Origin: Streptomyces cellulosae
GTDB taxonomy: Bacteria; Actinomycetota; Actinomycetes; Streptomycetales; Streptomycetaceae
DNA length: 64,000 bases
Assembly: GCA_014655195.1 (NCBI GenBank)
Contig: BNBH01000002.1
Location: forward strand, 242,406 to 306,405
Direction: 5' to 3'
Notes under the pieces: generated by a model
Databases searched by the model: none
Told to the model about the DNA's origin: nothing
Seen by the model: only the letters and a program-made list of their open reading frames with translations
Made by a program: the position numbers and the translations under genes
Shown here: positions 6,597 through 18,296 of the stretch, piece by piece
How positions within the stretch are numbered: the stretch's first letter is position 1
Layout: every line of letters starts with the position of its first letter

Positions 6597-8525
6597 TCAC
6601 CTGATCTTGAGGGTGATCGTCGAGCCCTTGGGCGCGGTCTCGCCGCCGTCCACCGACTGGTCCTTGACGGTGTCGCCGAACAGGCCCAGCAGGCCGCGGT
6701 CCTCCTTCACGCCGAACCCGGCGCCCTCCAGCTTCTCGCGGGCCTCGTCCACGCTGTCGCCGACGACGTCCGGCACCTCGACCATCTCCGGGCCCTTGGA
6801 CAGGGTGAGGGTGACGGTGTCGCCCTCCGCGGCCTCTCCGCCGGCGCCCGGGGTCTGCCGGGCCACCTTGCCGGCGTCGTGCTCGGAGTGGACCCGCTCC
6901 TCGGCGATCTCCACCTCGAGCCCGGCCTCCTCCAGCTCGGCGCGCGCGTCCTCCGGGTCGTCGCCGGTGACGTCGGGCACGTCCACGGGGCTGCCCTTGC
7001 TGACGGTCAGCTTCACCGCCGTGTCCGCGCGGACCTTGGTGCCCTTGCCCGGCTCGGTGGAGATCACCGCATTCCTGGGCACGGAGTCGCTGAACTCGCG
7101 GGTCACCATGCCCGGCTTCAGGCCCTCGTCCTCCAGCAGCGACCGCGCCTTGTCCAGCGCGTAGCCGTCCAGGTCGGGCACGCGTACGGTCTGCGGACCC
7201 TTGGACACGGTCAGGGACACCGAGGCGCTGCCGCGGACGCGGACGCCCGCCGCCGGGTCGGTGCTGATGACCTTGCCCCGCTCGACGGTGTCGCTGTACT
7301 CCTCCTCGACCTCGCCCACGTCGAGCCCGGCCTCGGCGAGCCGGTCGCGGGCCTGCTGCTCGGTCTTCGACAGCACCGGCGGGACCTTGGTGAACTGGCC
7401 GGAGTTGATGTACCAGATGCCCGCGCCCAGGCCGAGCACCAGCAGCACGGCCACGACGATCGCGGCGGGGCCGCGCCGCACGGCCGTGCGGCGCCGGGGC
7501 GGCAGCGGGGGAGGGGACCGGAAGCGGCTGGTGCGGTGGACACGGTCCGCGCCGTCGTCGTCCTCGTTCACGGGGAGGGGGCGCGGCACGGTGAGCGAGC
7601 GTGGGATGACGCTGGTGCGGTCGTCGGCGTTGTCGTGCTCCGCGGACAGCGCCTGCGGGGGCAGCGCGTCCAGCTGCTCGTCGGTGAGCCGGGCGCGTGC
7701 CTCGCGGGTCACGGCGAAGAGCGCCACCGCGTCGGCCGGGCGGGCCCCCGCGTCGCGCGCGGTCGCCGCCGCGACCAGCGAGTCCAGCGCGGGCGCCAGA
7801 CCCGGCACCACCTCGGAGGGCGGCGGCACGTCGTCGTGCAGGTGTTTGTAGAGGACGATCGCGGGCGAGTCGCCGTCGTGCGGCTTCTCGCCGGTCAGCA
7901 TCTCGTAGAGCAGGATGCCGCAGGCGTACACGTCGACGCGGGGGTCGGCGGTTCCGTGCTCTATCTGCTCCGGGGCCAGGTACGACACGGTGCCCAGCAC
8001 CGTGCCCGTGCTGTTGGTGACCGTGTCCACCGAGCGGACCAGGCCGAAGTCGGCGACCTTGACCCGGCCGTCGTCCCCGATCAGCACGTTCTCCGGCTTC
8101 ATGTCGCGGTGCACGAACCCCGCGCGATGGGCGGCGCCCAGCGCGGCCAGCACCGGCTCCAGGATGTCCAGCGCGGCCCGCGCCTGCAGCGCCCCGCGCT
8201 CCCGCAGCACGTCCCGCAGGGTGCAGCCCGGGATGTACTCCATCGCCAGGTAGACGTACCCCCCGTCGGTGCCCTGGTCGAAGACCTGGACGACGTTGGG
8301 ATGGGCCAGCCGGGCGACGGACTTCGCCTCGCGGATGAAGCGCTCCACGAAACTGGCGTCGGACGCCAGCGAGGGGTGCATCACCTTGAGCGCGAGGATG
8401 CGGTCGAGGCGGGTGTCCAGGGCCCGGTAGACCGTGGCCATCCCGCCGACGGCGATCCGCGCCTCGACGCGGTAGCGGCCGTCGAGCACCTGCCCGACCA
8501 GCGGGTCCTGAAGGGTCGTGTCCAC
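6597..8525 (-). CDS. PASTA-domain Ser/Thr protein kinase
   Basis: A 642-residue membrane kinase. The kinase domain covers residues 18-280, with glycine loop IAVGGMATVYRA, Lys47 (LALKVM), catalytic loop FVHRDMKPENVL and DFG 159-161. A disordered juxtamembrane stretch follows, then one membrane helix at about 352-373. Four extracellular PASTA repeats (about 380-446, 447-513, 514-580, 581-642) each begin with VPxVxG-like sequence and end in LTVSKGP-like sequence. PASTA domains bind muropeptides or uncrosslinked peptidoglycan in PknB/Stk1 relatives, so this is probably a wall-sensing kinase. The start is GTG at 8525. An Rv2175c-type protein, a kinase substrate in mycobacteria, is encoded about 4 kb away. 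Confidence 0.93.
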   Translation of the reverse strand: MDTTLQDPLVGQVLDGRYRVEARIAVGGMATVYRALDTRLDRILALKVMHPSLASDASFVERFIREAKSVARLAHPNVVQVFDQGTDGGYVYLAMEYIPGCTLRDVLRERGALQARAALDILEPVLAALGAAHRAGFVHRDMKPENVLIGDDGRVKVADFGLVRSVDTVTNSTGTVLGTVSYLAPEQIEHGTADPRVDVYACGILLYEMLTGEKPHDGDSPAIVLYKHLHDDVPPPSEVVPGLAPALDSLVAAATARDAGARPADAVALFAVTREARARLTDEQLDALPPQALSAEHDNADDRTSVIPRSLTVPRPLPVNEDDDGADRVHRTSRFRSPPPLPPRRRTAVRRGPAAIVVAVLLVLGLGAGIWYINSGQFTKVPPVLSKTEQQARDRLAEAGLDVGEVEEEYSDTVERGKVISTDPAAGVRVRGSASVSLTVSKGPQTVRVPDLDGYALDKARSLLEDEGLKPGMVTREFSDSVPRNAVISTEPGKGTKVRADTAVKLTVSKGSPVDVPDVTGDDPEDARAELEEAGLEVEIAEERVHSEHDAGKVARQTPGAGGEAAEGDTVTLTLSKGPEMVEVPDVVGDSVDEAREKLEGAGFGVKEDRGLLGLFGDTVKDQSVDGGETAPKGSTITLKIR

Positions 8526-8680
8526 GCAGCGAGTCTACGAGTCCGCGGTGACAGCCCCGGCCCGTTCAACCGCCGTTGGAGCGGACCTGTGACCTGTGTT
8601 ACCCGACCGCGTCCGAAACACGGTCGGTGCGCGGGCCGGGAGGCGGGTCCGGCGGCGGGCCGGAACGCTGCCGTCCGGCG

Positions 8681-10862
<2,182 letters not shown>

Positions 10863-10873
10863 GGGCGTCCAGC

Positions 10874-10968
10874 CCCTCCCTTCGCCGGCATGACCCGGAT
10901 CAGGTTCGTACGGTCGGAGGCCGCGAGCCTCCCTCTCAGCCCGGTGCGTCCGGGCTCCCGCGAGTGCG
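10874..10968 (-). promoter_or_regulatory. TPP riboswitch (thi box)
   Basis: On the reverse strand the two conserved halves are plain: CCGGGCTGAGAGGG and then CCTGATCCGGGTCATGCCGG followed by GGCGAAGGGAG. This is the thiamine pyrophosphate aptamer. It ends about 11 bases before the thiO start with a GGGAGGGG stretch that could be the ribosome site. No poly-U terminator is visible, so ligand binding probably blocks translation initiation. Boundaries are approximate. Confidence 0.93.
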
Positions 10969-11066
10969 TGTACGCGAGCCACCCTAGCCCGCGCCGCGCC
11001 GCACCCGTAAGGGACCCCGCGCGGCAGCGGTCCGGCGCGGCGGGCACGGGTGTCTATGGTGAGCGG

Positions 11067-12302
11067 GTGAGCGAGCAGACGCAGGAACCGGGAGGGGCCG
11101 TGCCGCGCCGGGTCGTCGTGGCGGGCGCGGGCATGGCGGGCGTGCAGACCGCGGCGGCGCTGCGGGAGCGGGGCTTCACCGGCGAGGTGACGCTGATCGG
11201 CGCGGAGCCCCACCAGCCGTACGACCGGCCGCCGTTGTCCAAGGCGGTGCTGCTGGGCACCGCCGAGAGCTCCGCCTTCGACGTGGACTTCGACGAGCTC
11301 GGCATCGAACTGCGGCTGGGCTGCGAGGTGACCGGGCTGCGCCCCGGCGACCACGAACTGGACACCGAGGCAGGGCCCGTCCCGTACGACGTGCTGGTGA
11401 TCGCCACCGGCGCGGAACCGCTGCGGCTGCCCGGCGCCGAGGGCGTGCCCGGCGTGCACCTGCTGCGCACCCTGGACGACGCCGTACGCCTGCGGCCGGT
11501 GCTCGCCGAGCGGCACGACATCGTGGTCGTCGGCGCGGGCTGGATCGGCGCGGAGTTCGCCACGGCCGCCCGGGAGGCGGGCTGCGCGGTCACCGTCGTC
11601 GAGGCCGAGGAGAGGCCGCTGGCGGGCGTGCTGCCCGCGGAGGTGACCGCGCCGATGACCGCCTGGTACGAGGAGGCCGGCGTCACACTGCGCACCCACG
11701 CGCGCGTGGCGCGCGTCGAGCCCGGCGCCGTGCTCCTCGACGACGGCACCCGGCTGCCCGCCGGCGCGGTCGTCGTCGGCATCGGCGCCCGCCCCGCCAC
11801 CGCCTGGCTGGCCGGGTCCGGCATCGCCCTCGGCCCGCACGGCGAGGTCCTCGCCGACGAGCACCTGGCGACCTCCCTGCCCGACGTGTACGCGGTCGGA
11901 GACTGCGCCTCCTTCCCCTCCGCCCGCTACGGCGAGCGCCTCCTCGTCCACCACTGGGACAACGCCCTCCAGGGGCCGCGCACGGTCGCCGCGAACATCG
12001 TCGGCGGGCCCGGGGAGCGCGAGGTGTACGACCCGGTGCCGTACTTCTGGTCGGAGCAGTTCGGGCGGTTCGTGCAGTACGCCGGGCACCACGCGGCCGC
12101 CGACCGCACGGTGTGGCGCGGCGACCCGGCCGGCCCGGCGTGGAGCGTGTGCTGGCTGCGAGGGGACCGGCTGGTGGCGCTGCTCGCGGTGGGGCGGCCC
12201 CGGGACCTGGCGCAGGGGCGGCGGCTGATCGAGTCGGGCGCCGCGCTGGACCCGGAGCGGGTCGCGGACCCGGCGCGGCCGCTGAAGTCGGCGACCGTCT
12301 GA
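11067..12302 (+). CDS. FAD-dependent pyridine nucleotide-disulfide family reductase (ferredoxin reductase-like)
   Basis: A 411-residue protein with two dinucleotide folds. The FAD motif is RRVVVAGAGMAGVQTAAALR near residue 15, and the NAD(P) motif is HDIVVVGAGWIGAEFATAAR near residue 155. VYAVGDCASFP and the C-terminal reductase domain (VPYFWSEQFGRFVQYAG) resemble putidaredoxin/rubredoxin reductases. It probably passes electrons from NAD(P)H to a ferredoxin or a monooxygenase, but no partner gene is adjacent. The start is GTG at 11067 (MSEQTQEPGG), since the open frame further left overlaps the TPP riboswitch. It is divergent from thiO. Confidence 0.87.
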   Translation: MSEQTQEPGGAVPRRVVVAGAGMAGVQTAAALRERGFTGEVTLIGAEPHQPYDRPPLSKAVLLGTAESSAFDVDFDELGIELRLGCEVTGLRPGDHELDTEAGPVPYDVLVIATGAEPLRLPGAEGVPGVHLLRTLDDAVRLRPVLAERHDIVVVGAGWIGAEFATAAREAGCAVTVVEAEERPLAGVLPAEVTAPMTAWYEEAGVTLRTHARVARVEPGAVLLDDGTRLPAGAVVVGIGARPATAWLAGSGIALGPHGEVLADEHLATSLPDVYAVGDCASFPSARYGERLLVHHWDNALQGPRTVAANIVGGPGEREVYDPVPYFWSEQFGRFVQYAGHHAAADRTVWRGDPAGPAWSVCWLRGDRLVALLAVGRPRDLAQGRRLIESGAALDPERVADPARPLKSATV

Positions 12303-12369
12303 CCGACTCGCCCGCGCGGTGGGACGGGGCTGGCTTCCGACTGTCGGTGGCAGGTGGCAGGCTTGTCCT

Positions 12370-12735
12370 GTGACCGAGATTGACGCAAAGATCGATGCTC
12401 TCGTCCCCGCCTGGCTCACCCTCCCCGACATCGCCGAGAAGCTCGGCGTCGAGGTGACGCGCGTCCGGCAGCTGGTCAAGGAGGGCCAGCTCATCGCCGT
12501 GCGCCGGGGTGAGAACCGCGCGCTGCACGTCCCCGCGACCTTCATCGACGGGGACAAGATCGTCAAGGGCCTGACCGGGACCCTGACGCTCCTGCGGGAC
12601 GACGGCTTCACGGTCGAAGAGATGCTGGAGTGGCTTTTCACCCCCGACCCCAGCCTGCCGGGCACCCCCGCGCAGGCCCTCGCGGAGAACCGCGGCACGG
12701 AGGTGAAGCGCAGGGCCCAGGCCCTGGCCGTCTGA
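12370..12735 (+). CDS. Rv2175c-family DNA-binding protein
   Basis: A 121-residue protein with an N-terminal winged-helix/HTH segment ([20 protein letters not shown], then [19 protein letters not shown]) and a conserved second half ([20 protein letters not shown]). It matches the small actinobacterial Rv2175c family. The mycobacterial member binds DNA and is a substrate of the kinase PknL encoded next to it (established knowledge). Here a PASTA kinase gene lies about 4 kb upstream. The start is GTG at 12370; no strong ribosome site is seen, so it may be leaderless. What it regulates is unknown. Confidence 0.87.
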   Translation: MTEIDAKIDALVPAWLTLPDIAEKLGVEVTRVRQLVKEGQLIAVRRGENRALHVPATFIDGDKIVKGLTGTLTLLRDDGFTVEEMLEWLFTPDPSLPGTPAQALAENRGTEVKRRAQALAV

Positions 12736-12754
12736 CGCACGTTGCCCACGACGC

Positions 12755-12801
12755 CCCCAAGGGGCGGGGAACCGCGCGCTCAGCCCCCACGCACCCGCAG
12801 G
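12755..12801. repeat. Diverged copy of the Streptomyces intergenic repeat
   Basis: AAGGGGCGGGGAACCGCGCG and then CACGCACCCGCAGG is an inverted, decayed copy of the repeats at 23770-24033. The rest of this 191-base gap before thiE holds nothing recognisable apart from a possible -10 (CATAGGGT, 12863-12870) and the thiE ribosome site. Confidence 0.6.
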
Positions 12802-12926
12802 GACCCCCGACCGGGAGCGGCGTCGGCCGCCGCTCCCGGACCTCACCTGCCGCCAGGCACGACATAGGGTTCCGCCGACGGGCCCGCCCGGCCCGCCCAC
12901 AGCGCGACCCATCCTGGGGGGAACCC

Positions 12927-13586
12927 ATGCCCGACAACCCACGCACCCACCTCGCCGACGCCCGCGTCTACCTCTGCACGGACGCCCGCAAGCGCCAGGG
13001 CGACCTCCCCGACTTCCTGGACGCCGTCCTCGCCGCCGGCGTGGACATCGTCCAGCTCCGTGACAAGGGCATGGAGGCCGCCGAGGAGCTCGAGCACCTC
13101 GAGGTCTTCGCCGACGCCTGCGCCCGCCACGGCAAACTGCTCGCGGTCAACGACCGCGCCGACGTCGCCCACGCGGCCCGCGCCCACGTCCTCCACCTCG
13201 GCCAGGGCGACCTCCCCGTCCCCGCCGCCCGCGCGATCCTCGGCGACGGTGTACTCATCGGCCGCTCCACCCACGCCGAGGACGAGGCCGCCGCGGCCGC
13301 CGTCCAGCCCGGCGTGGACTACTTCTGCACCGGCCCCTGCTGGCCCACCCCCACCAAGCCCGGCCGCCTCGCGCCCGGCCTGGACCTCGTCCGGTACACG
13401 GCCGGGCTGGGCACCGACCGCCCCTGGTTCGCGATCGGCGGCATCGATCTCGCCAACCTCGATCAGGTGCTGGACGCCGGCGCCCGCAGAGTGGTCGTGG
13501 TCCGTGCCGTCACCGAGGCGGACGACCCGGGCGCCGCGGCCGCCGAGCTGGCCAGGCGGGTACGTGAGGCCGCGGACGCAGGCTGA
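12927..13586 (+). CDS. thiE: Thiamine phosphate synthase
   Basis: A 219-residue TIM-barrel enzyme joining HMP-pyrophosphate with thiazole phosphate to give thiamine phosphate. Seen: [30 protein letters not shown] (phosphate/substrate site), [36 protein letters not shown] and [17 protein letters not shown]. The start is ATG at 12927 after a GGGGGGAA ribosome site. It completes the thiazole/coupling branch begun by thiOSG but is transcribed separately and has no visible TPP riboswitch. Confidence 0.94.
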   Translation: MPDNPRTHLADARVYLCTDARKRQGDLPDFLDAVLAAGVDIVQLRDKGMEAAEELEHLEVFADACARHGKLLAVNDRADVAHAARAHVLHLGQGDLPVPAARAILGDGVLIGRSTHAEDEAAAAAVQPGVDYFCTGPCWPTPTKPGRLAPGLDLVRYTAGLGTDRPWFAIGGIDLANLDQVLDAGARRVVVVRAVTEADDPGAAAAELARRVREAADAG

Positions 13587-14636
<1,050 letters not shown>

Positions 14637-14692
14637 ACCGGTCGCACGCGCATACGACACACTGCGTAGCGACCACTGGGAGAGGGGCGTAC

Positions 14693-15634
14693 ATGGGCTG
14701 GACGGTCCTCTACATCGCGTTCGGCATCGTCGCGCTGTGGTTGCTGGGTGAGGTGCTGCTGCAGTACAAGGCGCGCCTGCGCTGGCGGCTGCTCGCCTTC
14801 GTCGGGTTCCTCGGCGTCGTGTTCGGTGTGCTGATCCCGTCCGTGGTGGTGATCGGGCTGGGCGCCGCGGCCTTCGCCGTCGGGCAGACCTACGTCACGC
14901 TGTCGTTCCGGCGCGGCTTCCAGGCCGGCTGGGCGGTCAACGCGCCGATGCTGTCCGCCGTGAAGGGGCGCCGCGACGAACCGACGCTGGAGGTCACCGA
15001 CCTCGAGGCGTCCGGCGACCGCGCCGACGCGTTCGACACCGGCCCGGTGTCGGCCGGTTACGGCGCCGACGACGACTACGACCGCGACGACGTCTTCACC
15101 CCCGCCGCCGACCGCCAGACGGCCGCGGAGTCGACCGCCGTCTACGAGCCGCAGCCGCTGCCCGACGACACCGGCTCCTACGGCGTCTACGGCGACCAGG
15201 GCTATGCGGGCCAGGACCAGTACGCCGGCCAGGACCAGTACGCGGACCAGTACGCCGCGACCGCGCAGACCGCCGACCCCAACTACGCCTACGACTACTC
15301 CGCTTACGGGCAGCAGCAGGGCTACGACACGGGCCAGCAGTACGCCGCGTACTCCGACCCGTACATCGGGAACGCCACCTACGGCGGCGGCACGTACGAC
15401 ACGGGCTACACGGACCAGCAGTACGCCCAGCAGGGCTACGCGGCCCAGGACCCGTACGCGACGGGCGGCTACGGCGGCGAGACCCCGGCCGGCGGCCTGT
15501 GGGTGCCGCAGCAGCGCAGCGCCGACGACCCGTACGGCGGCGAGCTCCCGCCGGAGCAGCAGTACCCGTACCAGGACGGCGGCCAGCAGCAGGGCACGCA
15601 GGGCAACGGGTACGACGAGCAGTACCGCTACTGA
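14693..15634 (+). CDS. Membrane protein with long Tyr/Gln/Gly-rich tail
   Basis: A 313-residue protein. Residues 1-80 hold two or three membrane helices (WTVLYIAFGIVALWLLGEV, then LLAFVGFLGVVFGVLIPSVV and VIGLGAAAFAVGQTYVTL). About 230 residues of low-complexity cytoplasmic or surface tail follow, rich in Tyr, Gln, Gly, Asp and Ala, with repeated units such as GQDQYAGQDQYADQYAA, YGQQQGYDTGQQY and DQQYAQQGYAAQDPY. I do not know a function. Composition resembles intrinsically disordered, prion-like sequences. The start is ATG at 14693 with GAGAGGGG before it. It follows metF by 56 bases but has no obvious link to it. Confidence 0.8.
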   Translation: MGWTVLYIAFGIVALWLLGEVLLQYKARLRWRLLAFVGFLGVVFGVLIPSVVVIGLGAAAFAVGQTYVTLSFRRGFQAGWAVNAPMLSAVKGRRDEPTLEVTDLEASGDRADAFDTGPVSAGYGADDDYDRDDVFTPAADRQTAAESTAVYEPQPLPDDTGSYGVYGDQGYAGQDQYAGQDQYADQYAATAQTADPNYAYDYSAYGQQQGYDTGQQYAAYSDPYIGNATYGGGTYDTGYTDQQYAQQGYAAQDPYATGGYGGETPAGGLWVPQQRSADDPYGGELPPEQQYPYQDGGQQQGTQGNGYDEQYRY

Positions 15635-15694
15635 GCGCGCGGACGGCGACGGGCGGCCGAGGGTCTCCTCAACCGCCCGTGCCCCGGCCCGCGT

Positions 15695-17179
15695 TCACTG
15701 CGAGCCGCGGAAGTCCGGCCCCTCCACGATCAGTCCGGCGACCAGCGCCCCCGACATCCCGGAGTGCGGCAGCCCGCCGCCGGGGTGCGACCAGCCGCCG
15801 ACGGTGAACAGCCCCGGCAGACGCGTGGTGTTGGACGCGTGCAGGAAGCGGCCGTCCGCCGCCGCGAGCGCAGGCGCCGGCACCGCGCCGCCCTCCGCGC
15901 CCGTCTCCCGCTCGACGTCCTGAGGCGTGCGCACCTCGTGCCACAGCAGCCGGTCCCGCAGATCCGGCACCGTCCGCCCGGCGGCGGTCACCATCCGCTC
16001 CGCGAATTCCTGGACGCCCTCCGCCCCGGCGGGCGTCACGGCCGTCACGGTCACCGCCTCGTGCCCGGCGTCCGGGACCAGCTCCGGGTCGTCGGGCCGC
16101 AGCACCGTCACCGTCGGCTCGGCCGGCAGTCCGCCGCCGGCCAGCGCGTCCAGCTCCGCGTCACGGTCCCGGGTGTGCACCACCGTCCGGTGCGGGGTGC
16201 CCTCGGGGCGGGCGCCGCGCAGCGCCAGCAGCACGGTCGTCCGGCTCGCACCCTCCCGCCGGGCGGGCACCTCGCCCTCCCCGCGCAGCCGCGTGCCGCA
16301 CATCCGCTCCAGCACGCCGGGGCCGACCCCCGCGACCACCAGGTCCGCCTCCACGGCCGTGCCGTCGGCGAGTTCGACGCCCGCCGCCCGGCCGTCCTTC
16401 TCGCGCACCGCGGTGACCTCCGCGCCGAAGTGGAACTCCACCCGGCGGGCCAGACACCGCTCGTACATCGCCCGCGCCAGCTCCCGCAGCCCGCCCCGCA
16501 CGTACCAGGTGCCGAAGGCGTGCTCCATGTACGGCAGCACCGCCGCGCTCGCCGGCGTGGTCCGCGGGTCCAGTCCGAACGCCAGGGCGTGGCTCTCCAG
16601 CACGGCCTGGAGCCGCGGGTCGCGCAGCTCCCACTCGCCGACCTCCGCCAGCGTGGCCGCCTTGCGCAGCCGCAGCAGCCGCCGGTGCGGGACCGCCGGA
16701 TAGGGCTCGCGCCCGGCCAGCACCTCCCAGTTGGGCCACAGCGGCTCCTCGAGCAGCGGGCGGCGCGCCCGGTCCCAGGCCTCGCGGGCCCGCACCAGGA
16801 AGTCGCCCCAGCGCCGCGCCGCGTCCGCGCCCAGCGCCTCCTCCACCGCCGAGACCACGCCCGCGCGGGAGGCGTTCGGCAGGGACACCCGGGTGCCGTC
16901 CGCGAACACGTGGTGCGACGACGGGTCGGCCTGCACCAGCCCGACGCACTCCTCCAGCGGCTCCCGGCCCGTCTTCACGAACAGGTCCCGGTAGACGGCC
17001 GGCAGCGGCAGCAGCCCGGGGCCCGTGTCGAAGGCGAACCCGTCCCGCTCCCGGCGGCGCAGCGCACCGCCGTACGTCTCCGTCCGCTCGTACACCGCCA
17101 CCCGGTGGCCCGCGACGGCCAGCCGGGCGGCGGCCGCCAGCGCGCCCGCGCCGGCGCCGATCACCGCAATCCGTGCCAT
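15695..17179 (-). CDS. Phytoene desaturase-like FAD oxidoreductase
   Basis: A 494-residue flavoprotein of the CrtI/amine oxidase superfamily. The N-terminus has IAVIGAGAGALAAAARLAVA and the VYERTETYGGALRR signature. The middle has GTWYVRGGLRELARAMYERC. The C-terminus, LFTVGGWSHPGGGLPHSGMS, is the CrtI-type FAD-binding end. Usual chemistry is desaturation or oxidation of polyprenyl substrates. No crtB, crtE or other carotenoid gene is nearby, so the substrate is open; related stand-alone proteins are common in actinomycetes. The stop faces the membrane-protein gene at 15634, with a weak CGGGCGG/CCGCCCG hairpin (15650-15679) between. Confidence 0.82.
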   Translation of the reverse strand: MARIAVIGAGAGALAAAARLAVAGHRVAVYERTETYGGALRRRERDGFAFDTGPGLLPLPAVYRDLFVKTGREPLEECVGLVQADPSSHHVFADGTRVSLPNASRAGVVSAVEEALGADAARRWGDFLVRAREAWDRARRPLLEEPLWPNWEVLAGREPYPAVPHRRLLRLRKAATLAEVGEWELRDPRLQAVLESHALAFGLDPRTTPASAAVLPYMEHAFGTWYVRGGLRELARAMYERCLARRVEFHFGAEVTAVREKDGRAAGVELADGTAVEADLVVAGVGPGVLERMCGTRLRGEGEVPARREGASRTTVLLALRGARPEGTPHRTVVHTRDRDAELDALAGGGLPAEPTVTVLRPDDPELVPDAGHEAVTVTAVTPAGAEGVQEFAERMVTAAGRTVPDLRDRLLWHEVRTPQDVERETGAEGGAVPAPALAAADGRFLHASNTTRLPGLFTVGGWSHPGGGLPHSGMSGALVAGLIVEGPDFRGSQ

Positions 17180-17631
17180 GTCAGGGACTTTATCCGCCGC
17201 CGGTCAGGGCCCGTCCCCGAGTATCCGCGCCCCCGCAGCGTGACCGTGCGGGCGCGCCCCGTGGTGGGCCCGGGTGCGCAGGAGTGAGTACCCGTACCTA
17301 ACCGGCGAGATGAGTACGGCGGCGGATGGGCCCGGACCAGCGGGAACGGAAGAGTGGAGACCACGGAGAGGGGGCCCGGGCCCACGGCACCGGCGACACG
17401 GGGCGCCGGAACGGGGACCGGCCCGCGATCCGCTCCTTCCGCCGGCGCCGTCGGCGGGAGCGAGGCACGGGGGAACCCGGGGGAACGACCGCAACGGGGG
17501 TTCCACGGGGGGACGTACGGGGGATCACGGGGGAACAACGGGGGAAACAGGAGGCGCCGGCCCGGCCGGTGGCCGCGGGGGACGCGGCCACCGACGGACC
17601 GGCGCCTTCGCGTGTCCGGTCGACGTGAGGG
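17180..17631. other. Non-coding gap with G-tract cluster
   Basis: This 452-base gap lies upstream of the CrtI-like gene and beyond the 3' end of the tetR gene, both on the reverse strand. From about 17467 to 17557 the forward strand carries seven or more runs of five or six G spaced by 6-12 bases (units such as CGGGGGAAC), which could form stacked G-quadruplexes. Open frames here have no start signal or recognisable domain and are not called genes. The promoter of the CrtI-like gene must lie near 17180-17300. Confidence 0.5.
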
Positions 17632-18261
17632 TCAGCCGCGGCCGCTGACCCGTCCTTGCAGCAGCCGCGACAGCGCCGCGTGCACGTCGTCCAGGGACCG
17701 CTCCGGCTGGAACGACTTCCAGTCCAGCGCCGCCACCAGCACCATGCCCACCAGCGCCGCCGCCGTCAGCGGCACGTCGATCTCCTCGCTGAACTCCCCG
17801 GCCGCCACGCCCTCGCGCAGCACCCCCTCGACGACCGCGACGGCCTGCTGCCGCACCACCATCAGCGTGGACTGCCAGGCCCGGTTGGTGCGCCACAGCT
17901 CCGCCACGTACAGCTGCGTGAAGGCGGGGTAGCGGTCGATGAAGACCAGCCCCGCCCGGATCATGGCGTCCAGGGCGTCGACCTTGCTCCCGCCCTCCCG
18001 TTCCGTCCGCTCGGCCGCCTCCCGCAGCGAGTCGGTCAGCAGACCGACCCCGTGCCGCAGCAGCTCCTCGAAGAGGACCGACTTGCTCGCGAAGTTGTAG
18101 TAGACGGTGCCCTTCGCGACGCCCGCCCGCTCGGCGATCTCGTCCACCGTGGTGGCGGAGAACCCCTGCTCGGCGATGAGCGTGACGGCCGCCTCGTAGA
18201 GCTTCTGCCGGGTGGCCTCGCGGCGGGCGCTGCCGCCCGGCGTGGTGCTGCTGCGTTCCAT
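17632..18261 (-). CDS. TetR-family transcriptional regulator
   Basis: A 209-residue repressor-type protein. The N-terminal HTH is classical: RQKLYEAAVTLIAEQGFSAT, then TVDEIAERAGVAKGTVYYNF and ASKSVLFEELL. The rest is an all-helical ligand domain without a recognisable ligand signature. The start is ATG at 18261. It lies 35 bases downstream of the YhgE gene in the same direction, so it is probably the third gene of the ATPase-YhgE-regulator operon and may repress it through the inverted repeat at 21395-21426. Confidence 0.92.
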   Translation of the reverse strand: MERSSTTPGGSARREATRQKLYEAAVTLIAEQGFSATTVDEIAERAGVAKGTVYYNFASKSVLFEELLRHGVGLLTDSLREAAERTEREGGSKVDALDAMIRAGLVFIDRYPAFTQLYVAELWRTNRAWQSTLMVVRQQAVAVVEGVLREGVAAGEFSEEIDVPLTAAALVGMVLVAALDWKSFQPERSLDDVHAALSRLLQGRVSGRG

Positions 18262-18296
18262 GGCCCTGATTCTCACAGGAGCTCCGGCCGGCCGGT

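Noticed and set aside
17274..17648. Possible small gene in the G-tract gap
   Set aside because: Translation is Gly/Arg-rich and driven by the G runs; there is no ribosome site and the frame overlaps the end of tetR.
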